From NCBI GenBank assembly GCA_007125125.1, contig SLDT01000244.1:1-37806 (forward strand): a stretch of DNA of 37,806 bases, written 5' to 3'. This DNA comes from Gemmatimonadota bacterium. GTDB taxonomy: Bacteria > Gemmatimonadota > Gemmatimonadetes > Longimicrobiales > Gaopeijiaceae. The notes below the pieces were generated by a model. That model was not told where the DNA came from. It saw nothing but the letters and a program-made list of their open reading frames with translations, and made no database searches. Of the stretch, positions 33,148-37,806 are shown in pieces. How positions within the stretch are numbered: the first letter of the stretch is position 1; each line of letters starts with the position of its first letter. The position numbers and the translations under genes were made by a program.

Positions 33148-34349
33148 GGGGCCCTTCTTCCCGAGCGTAGCCAGCGCTCGAGGATGCGGGTGGCGAGCCG
33201 GATCTCGTCGACGGGCACGGACTCGGCGTCGGTGTGGGCCTCCTCGATCGAGCCGGGGCCGAAGCAGAGGGCGGGGATCCCCGCTTCGTTCAGGAAGGCG
33301 CTCTCGACCCAGGCCGACATTCCCTCGAGGGCGGGCTCGTGGCCCTCGGCTCCTGCGGCCTCGAGCAGATCGGTGACGAGGGGGGCGTCCAGAGGGAGTT
33401 CGGCAGGCGGACGCGCAATCGAGCGGGTCAGGCGGAGCCGGGTCTCCGGGTCGAGGGCGATGACCCGGTGCCGAATTGCCTCCGTGAGCCAGCCCATGGC
33501 CGCCTCCTCGCCGCCCCTCGGGAGGGTGCGGGCCTCGAGGACGAGGTGGGCGTGGGCGGGGTAGACCGAAGGGGAGGTTCCTCCGCGCACCGTGCCGGCA
33601 TGGATCGAGGGATGGCCGAGAAGGGGGTGGGGCTCGGAGGCCCGGGCCAGCTCCTCCCAGAGGTCGAGGGCGGCGAGGACCCGTCCGAGGGTCCGGATCG
33701 CGTCGCGGCCCCGGTCGGGGCGGGAGCCGTGCGCGGCGACACCCTCGGCTTCGAGGTCGAACCAGACGAAGCCCTTGTTCGCGGGCATGACCTGGAGGGA
33801 GGTCGGCTCGGTCACGATCGCGAAGCGGGGGGTGTCGGCACCACCGACGGGGTCGAGAGCGCCCAACTCGAGGAGGTGCCGGAGTCCGATCGAGGCGTGC
33901 TCTTCGTCGGCGGTGAGTGCGACCAGGATTTCGCCACAGAAGCTCCCGGGATCCCGTGCAACCGCAAGGGCAGCAACGAGGAGGGCGGCGACCCCCGACT
34001 TCATGTCGGCGCTTCCGCGGCCGAAGATCCGGCCATCACGGTGCTCGGCCTCGAAGGGATCCACCGACATCCCCTCGATCCCAACGGTGTCGAGGTGGCC
34101 GTTCAGGATCAGACAGGGCCCGCCCGAGGGATCGCCCACCGACCGACGGGCCACGATCGAGGGGCGCCCGGGCTCGGCCTCGAGCCAGCGGAGCTCGAAG
34201 CCGCCGTCTTCGAGAAGGTTCGCGCAGCGCCTCGCGATCTCGACCTCGCCCGTCCCCGCGGGCGAAAGGGACGGGTTCACCGAGGGAATCCGGACGAGCT
34301 CGCGCGTAAGCTCGACGGGATCGGGGAGGGGCGAGCGGAACTGGGTCAT
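33144..34349 (-). CDS. M20-family metallopeptidase (ArgE/DapE-like)
   Basis: A 401-residue dizinc hydrolase. Zinc and catalytic motifs: ILNGHLDTVG, GRGSADMKSGVAALL, LTADEEHASIG (the catalytic Glu pair), TEPTSLQVM, and AHTDAES at the end. The lid domain has AHGSRPDRGRDAI. Acetylornithine deacetylase, succinyl-diaminopimelate desuccinylase and N-acyl-amino-acid hydrolase are all possible; linkage to arginase leans toward an arginine/ornithine-related acyl amino acid. The ATG at 34349 (or 34358, three residues longer) has no evident Shine-Dalgarno. The open frame runs a further 200 codons upstream, but that sequence lacks homology and overlaps other features. Confidence 0.85.
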   Translation of the reverse strand: MTQFRSPLPDPVELTRELVRIPSVNPSLSPAGTGEVEIARRCANLLEDGGFELRWLEAEPGRPSIVARRSVGDPSGGPCLILNGHLDTVGIEGMSVDPFEAEHRDGRIFGRGSADMKSGVAALLVAALAVARDPGSFCGEILVALTADEEHASIGLRHLLELGALDPVGGADTPRFAIVTEPTSLQVMPANKGFVWFDLEAEGVAAHGSRPDRGRDAIRTLGRVLAALDLWEELARASEPHPLLGHPSIHAGTVRGGTSPSVYPAHAHLVLEARTLPRGGEEAAMGWLTEAIRHRVIALDPETRLRLTRSIARPPAELPLDAPLVTDLLEAAGAEGHEPALEGMSAWVESAFLNEAGIPALCFGPGSIEEAHTDAESVPVDEIRLATRILERWLRSGRRAP

Positions 34350-34555
34350 GGCAGGCATGTGGAGAGGTGCGGAAATCCGGCACCCTCCAATGGAATTGGC
34401 CGGCTCGCGGGGGTCGGGGTCCGGTGCGCCGGAGCCCGCCAGGCCCCGTCTCCGGTCGTCTGCCGACCCGAGCGCTCCTGGCGGGTCGTCTGGCCCGAAT
34501 CCTGCACCTGTTGAAGCGTCACGAGGCTGCTTCTCCCCTTTCCCGGAGCTGTTCC
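34350..34555. other. Intergenic gap upstream of the M20 operon
   Basis: A 206-bp stretch between the divergent starts of the M20 peptidase and the small + strand gene. No coding region or RNA gene is supported, and no clear promoter pair was identified, though the leftward operon promoter should be here. Confidence 0.35.
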
Positions 34556-34756
34556 GTGCGAACGACGATGACCCTGCCCCTGGTCGGGGCTGCAGTAGTG
34601 ACCGCCGGCGCGGTGGTTCTGGGCCTGCTGCGCAACAGGCCGGCTCCTGCCGGCCCGGTCGTGCACCTGCCCGAGCCAGCTCGCCCCGAGTCTGCGGCCA
34701 CTCCGCTGGCTGACGCGACCTCCCTGCTCGAGCGCCTGCGCGAACGCGGCTTCTGA
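34556..34756 (+). CDS. Possible 66-residue single-pass membrane protein
   Basis: A small open frame starting with GTG preceded by GGAG at 7 bases. The chain has one membrane helix (about residues 7-24, LPLVGAAVVTAGAVVLGLL), a positive stop-transfer LRNR, a Pro/Ala-rich spacer, and a charged C-terminal helix (SLLERLRERGF). The clean order of signal-anchor, linker and helix, the ribosome binding site, and a hairpin after the stop argue for a real gene; it is short and unrecognised, so chance cannot be excluded. An ATG four codons later is an alternative start. Function unknown. Confidence 0.5.
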   Translation: MRTTMTLPLVGAAVVTAGAVVLGLLRNRPAPAGPVVHLPEPARPESAATPLADATSLLERLRERGF

Positions 34757-34771
34757 GGTTCGACTCCTGCA

Positions 34772-34797
34772 GCCCGAGGCGGGTTCCCCCCTCGGGC
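34772..34797. terminator. Hairpin between small gene and ferredoxin
   Basis: GCCCGAGG and CCTCGGGC form a perfect 8-bp stem with a 10-base loop, 15 bases after the small gene's stop and 49 bases past the ferredoxin stop on the other strand. No T-tract follows. It sits between convergent genes, so it may serve both. Confidence 0.5.
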
Positions 34798-34845
34798 GCG
34801 GGCATGCGGCTGTGCTTGTCCTGCCCGCGCGCCTGCCTGTGCGCC

Positions 34846-35079
34846 CTACTCGAAGTGGGCCCGGTTCTTCTCGATGTAGGAGGTCCACTCCGGGGGTACA
34901 TCCGTGTCCGGAAAGATCGCCTGGACCGGACACTCCGGCTCACAGGCCCCGCAGTCAATGCACTCGTCCGGATGGATGTAGTACTGGTCGTCGGCCTCGT
35001 AGATGCAGTCGACCGGGCAGACCTCTACGCAGGAGGCGTCCTTTGTGCCGATGCAGGGCTCGGTGATGATGTAGGTCAT
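34846..35079 (-). CDS. fdxA: Seven-iron ferredoxin (3Fe-4S / 4Fe-4S)
   Basis: A 77-residue soluble electron carrier. The cysteine pattern is that of FdxA-type ferredoxins: C9, C17, C21 in [14 protein letters not shown] and C40, C43, C46, C50 in [12 protein letters not shown]. By analogy with Azotobacter ferredoxin I, C9, C17 and C50 hold the [3Fe-4S] cluster and C21, C40, C43, C46 the [4Fe-4S] cluster; the extra C25 is also found in relatives. [10 protein letters not shown] is the usual C-terminal motif. It stands 55 bp downstream of the alpha/beta hydrolase, with its own leader. Partner enzyme unknown. Confidence 0.93.
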   Translation of the reverse strand: MTYIITEPCIGTKDASCVEVCPVDCIYEADDQYYIHPDECIDCGACEPECPVQAIFPDTDVPPEWTSYIEKNRAHFE

Positions 35080-35134
35080 GGTCTCACGAAGGGTGAGGGA
35101 GGGTTGGTATCAGGGGCCCGCCGAGCGAGCCGCC

Positions 35135-35998
35135 CTAATCTTGAGCGAAGCTCGCGGGACCCGCAAGCCCCGGGCCGAGCGCCCGCTCGAAGTGCCGGAT
35201 GGTAGCCTCGAGCGCGCTCTCCAGCTCCGGCCCGACCCCCTCGAAGGGATGCGTTGCCCCAAAGGTATGCCCTGCGCCCTCGATCATCCGTGATGTCGCC
35301 CGCGGTTGCGCCTCGAGGAGCCGCTCCGAGTCGGCGGGATCGACCGCTGTGTCGTCCGTCCCATGGACGATGAGCCAGGGAAGGTCGACGCGCCCCGCCG
35401 CCGCCTCGATGTCCAGTGTCTCGCGGTTGGTCTCCAGATCATCGAGCAGGGCTCGGTCCAGAGGCATCGCCTGTCCGGTCCGCGCATTCGGAATGTGGAT
35501 CCGTCCATCCCGTCGCCACGCCTCCTTCACCGCGTCAGGCCAGCGGTCGAAGGTCGCTACCGCCGCCCAGGTGACAAGTGCATCGAAGGGACCCCGGTCC
35601 GCAGCGAGCACCGCGATCCCCCCGCCCCGGGAGTGCCCGAGAAGGCCGAGGCGGCGGGGGGCCGGCACACCGAGGTCGCCCTCTCGGAAGGCCCAGCCCA
35701 CCTGGAGTGCCTCGTCGAGCTCGCGCGAGAAGGTGTTCTGCGCGAAGGCCTCCAGCTCATCGAAGTCGAGTCCGCCCGGGCCCACGCCATTCCGGGAGAA
35801 GTCGAAGGAGACGACCGTGTGCCCCGCACGCGCCAGGCTCTCGCAGAGGGTGGGGAAGAACCCCCATCGCCTGAAGCCCTTGAAACCATGCAGGACGAGG
35901 ATGCCCGTGTCGGTCTCCCGTGCCCGGGGGGTGCGGACCTCGCCTCGCAGCGTTTCGCCATCGGGTGTCTCCAGGGAAAAGGAGCGCTCCGAGATCAT
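35135..35998 (-). CDS. Alpha/beta hydrolase
   Basis: A 287-residue serine hydrolase of the alpha/beta fold. The oxyanion turn is LVLHGFKGFRRWGFFP, the nucleophile elbow is GLLGHSRGGGIAVL, the acid is in VHGTDDTAVDPADS, and the catalytic His is in EGAGHTFGATHPF. There is no signal peptide, so it is cytoplasmic. The fold family includes esterases, dipeptidyl-type peptidases and thioesterases, and nothing sets the substrate. Its ATG overlaps the stop of the cobalamin adenosyltransferase by 4 bases. Confidence 0.87.
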   Translation of the reverse strand: MISERSFSLETPDGETLRGEVRTPRARETDTGILVLHGFKGFRRWGFFPTLCESLARAGHTVVSFDFSRNGVGPGGLDFDELEAFAQNTFSRELDEALQVGWAFREGDLGVPAPRRLGLLGHSRGGGIAVLAADRGPFDALVTWAAVATFDRWPDAVKEAWRRDGRIHIPNARTGQAMPLDRALLDDLETNRETLDIEAAAGRVDLPWLIVHGTDDTAVDPADSERLLEAQPRATSRMIEGAGHTFGATHPFEGVGPELESALEATIRHFERALGPGLAGPASFAQD

Positions 35999-36588
35999 GG
36001 CTCTTCTCGCTCCCCGGCACCGATCCCCTCGTGGGCCGCGGGGTCCCAGGGGACGTCCTCGACCCCGGCGCGCAGGTTCTCGAGGCGGGCAAGCATGAAG
36101 AAGAGGTCGGAGAGCCGGTTCAGGTAACGCACGATCGCGCCGAGTTCCTCATCTGTCTCGCCGAGGGCCACCACCGCCCGCTCCGCCCGTCGACAGACCG
36201 TGCGGCAGAGGTGGAGCTCCGTCGCGCCTGCGCTTCCTCCGGGAAGGATGAACTGCGCGAGAGGGGCGAGCTCCTCCTCGGCCTCGTCCATCCACCCCTC
36301 CATTTCCGCGATCCGCGCCGCAGGGAAGGGGGGCACCTTGGCACGACGCCGTCCCTCGACCGGAGGGGGCGCTGCGAGGAGGGCTCCCAGGTTGAAGAGG
36401 TCATGCTGGATGCGGGCAAGGCGCTCCCGGCACGACGCATCGTGAAGTGCCCCGAGTGCGCGTCCGAGGACCGCGTTCAGCTCGTCAACGGTGCCGTACG
36501 CCTCGACTCGAGGGTGGTTCTTCGGTACGCGTCCGCCACCAAGGAGGGCGGTTTCACCGGCGTCACCGGTGCGTGTGTAGATCTTCAT
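35995..36588 (-). CDS. pduO: ATP:cob(I)alamin adenosyltransferase, PduO type
   Basis: A 197-residue adenosyltransferase converting cob(I)alamin and ATP to adenosylcobalamin. It begins IYTRTGDAGETALLGGGRVPK, the ATP-binding N-terminal loop, followed by YGTVDELNAVLG, and has FILPGG near residue 112, RRAERAVVAL, and YLNRLSDLFFMLAR near the C-terminus with the cobalamin-facing residues. All are characteristic of the PduO/MMAB group. QueG, at the left side of the window, is also cobalamin-dependent, though it uses cobalamin rather than adenosylcobalamin. Its stop overlaps the alpha/beta hydrolase start (ATGA). Confidence 0.94.
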   Translation of the reverse strand: MKIYTRTGDAGETALLGGGRVPKNHPRVEAYGTVDELNAVLGRALGALHDASCRERLARIQHDLFNLGALLAAPPPVEGRRRAKVPPFPAARIAEMEGWMDEAEEELAPLAQFILPGGSAGATELHLCRTVCRRAERAVVALGETDEELGAIVRYLNRLSDLFFMLARLENLRAGVEDVPWDPAAHEGIGAGEREEP

Positions 36589-36651
36589 GCCTGGGGGCCT
36601 CGGGGGTGCAGTGGACGGAGCTACACCCGCGAGGCGCCCCCCGGTTCCGAC

Positions 36652-37806
36652 TCAGCGCCCTCCCGGAGCCACTCCATTCAGCTGGAAGGCCCCGATGTCG
36701 CACGCGCCCTGCCGCGCATACCCTCGCTGGTCCGTCGTCGGGCAGAGCGCGGCGAGCCCTCCACCGATCGCCTCGCTCCCCTCGAGGAGGGCGAGGGTCG
36801 GGGTGAGCCCTCCGTTCAGGGAGAGGGCCGTCGCGAGCCCCGGATTCCCTGCATGACGATCCCCGGGATGCAGCAGCAGGGTGTCGCAGCTCTGGTCGCT
36901 GATCAGGTTGTTCCCGGACGAGACGAGCACCCCCTGCGTCCCGATCCCGCAGGCATTGGGGGCCCCTCCCACGAGGTTGCCCGCGAAGAGGCTGTTCGCG
37001 ATGTCCACGTCCCCAACGAATCCGCCGGTATCCCGAAAGACGAGCAGCCCGCCCCCCTGCGTTCCTGCGCGCCCCCCGGATACGGTGATGCTCCGAAGGA
37101 CGGCGTCCCCCGAGACCGCGATGGCTCCGCCCCCCCCGTTCGTCTCGTTCCCCGAGAAGGTCGAGTTCTCGACCGTGAGGCTTGCCCGGAAGCCCCCCGC
37201 GGACACTCCGGCGAGGATGGCCCCGCCGCTATTCAGCGTCGTGCCGCGCGACTCGTTCCGGTCGAAGGTCGATCCCCTGACATCGGCGATCCCGGTCATG
37301 GAAATCGCCCCCCCCTGACGCCCGGTGATGTTTCGGGCGAAGAGGCTCTCCTCGAAGGTGCCCTCGGAGTTCCCGAAGACGGCGAACCCCCCGCCGTCCG
37401 CTCCGCTGTTGTTGTCCTCGACCAGACTTCGGCGGGTCGTCAGGCGCGTCGCTGCCTGGGTCGCTGACGCCGTGGTGAACCCCCCGCCCCCGAACTGGCC
37501 CGCCTCGTTCTCACGGATCTCGGAGTCCTCGATCAGCACCTCTGCCCCGGCGAACGCCAGGATTCCCCCCCCGCTCGAAAGGCTGTTGCCCGAAACCCGA
37601 TTCCCGGCGACAAGCACGGAGCGCAGGGTCAGCTCCGTCTCGCCGGCTCCGGCCAGGATCCCTCCCCCCTCCTGCAGCGCCCGGTTGGCCATGATCTCGA
37701 CCCCCTCGAAGTGTGCGGCCGAGCCGAGAACGAGGACCCCCGCCGCGGCGCCGGCGAGCGCGAGGTTCTCCGAGATCGCACCATCGACCACCTCGAGTGT
37801 CCCACC
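36652..37806 (-). CDS. Right-handed beta-helix surface protein, C-terminal part
   Basis: A partial gene that enters from the right edge; 384 residues are visible and the frame is open to the last base. The chain is a parallel beta-helix of repeated GGG-x-L/I/F turns with N-x-x-S-G strands (AVFGNSEGTFEES, SGGAILAGVSAGG, GGGAIAVSGDAVL), and it ends with the choice-of-anchor-Q-like ATDQRGY-type motif (TTDQRGYARQ...CDIGAFQLNG). The ending resembles the CSLREA lipoprotein at 11256-13736 closely, so the two are paralogues; the missing N-terminus probably carries a lipoprotein signal, which is inference. It lies 63 bp upstream of the cobalamin adenosyltransferase start on the same strand. Confidence 0.85.
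   Translation of the reverse strand, partial: GGTLEVVDGAISENLALAGAAAGVLVLGSAAHFEGVEIMANRALQEGGGILAGAGETELTLRSVLVAGNRVSGNSLSSGGGILAFAGAEVLIEDSEIRENEAGQFGGGGFTTASATQAATRLTTRRSLVEDNNSGADGGGFAVFGNSEGTFEESLFARNITGRQGGAISMTGIADVRGSTFDRNESRGTTLNSGGAILAGVSAGGFRASLTVENSTFSGNETNGGGGAIAVSGDAVLRSITVSGGRAGTQGGGLLVFRDTGGFVGDVDIANSLFAGNLVGGAPNACGIGTQGVLVSSGNNLISDQSCDTLLLHPGDRHAGNPGLATALSLNGGLTPTLALLEGSEAIGGGLAALCPTTDQRGYARQGACDIGAFQLNGVAPGGR

Noticed and set aside
34757-34767. tRNA-like T-loop word GGTTCGACTCC
   Set aside because: The flanking bases do not form a five-pair T-stem and no acceptor, D or anticodon arms surround it.
34350-34958. N-terminal extension of the M20 peptidase
   Set aside because: The 200 extra codons are Arg/Pro/Gly-rich without homology and oppose the small gene.

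Overview
The window is high-GC bacterial chromosome, densely packed, with many genes joined by 4-base start/stop overlaps (ATGA or GTGA). Several products carry lipoprotein signal peptides followed by Asp/Ser/Pro/Thr-rich linkers, and there are Ig-like and CSLREA beta-helix lipoproteins, a PilT ATPase and a MshEN/DUF4388 regulator. This points to a Gram-negative from a soil or sediment lineage. The linker style (CGDSSPTEPPPP) recalls Gemmatimonadota, but that placement is inference from pattern memory, not from a marker gene. No rRNA, tRNA, CRISPR array or intact insertion sequence was seen.

Layout, left to right. 1-100: tandem operator-like palindromes and the ribosome binding site and start codon of a gene running off the left edge. 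103-3950: a class V aminotransferase, then a glycosyltransferase coupled to epoxyqueuosine reductase (queG). 3994-6884: a secondary-alcohol-dehydrogenase-like enzyme, a decayed DUF4143 ATPase fragment, and an overlapping pair of a nucleotidyltransferase-fold protein and an 85-residue protein; this is the most accessory-looking part. 7069-9218: a membrane-anchored cupin divergent from a TetR regulator, and a TVP38/TMEM64 membrane protein. 9366-13736: two surface lipoproteins, an Ig-like/serine-hydrolase fusion and a CSLREA beta-helix protein. 13801-17110: pilT and a five-domain signalling protein in one transcription unit.

17111-22744 is the most striking block. A 400-bp leader contains a near-perfect sigma-54 (-24/-12) element and a distal palindrome. 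It precedes acetyl-CoA synthetase, pyruvate dehydrogenase E1 alpha, E1 beta and E2, and a dedicated acyl carrier protein, all joined by exact 4-base overlaps. No E3 subunit is present. 22826-26715: a small membrane protein, then ppsR and ppsA divergent with only 37 bp between start codons, so acetyl-CoA, pyruvate and phosphoenolpyruvate chemistry cluster together.

26845-34349 is a run of leftward genes for amide and amino-acid breakdown: an M20 peptidase, a YtcJ-like amidohydrolase, a DUF1707/LiaF-like protein and arginase in one overlapping operon, then a serine hydrolase and D-aminoacylase, both predicted lipoproteins. 34556-36588: a possible 66-residue membrane peptide, a seven-iron ferredoxin, and an alpha/beta hydrolase coupled to cobalamin adenosyltransferase. 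36652-37806: the C-terminal part of a second beta-helix protein, cut by the right edge.
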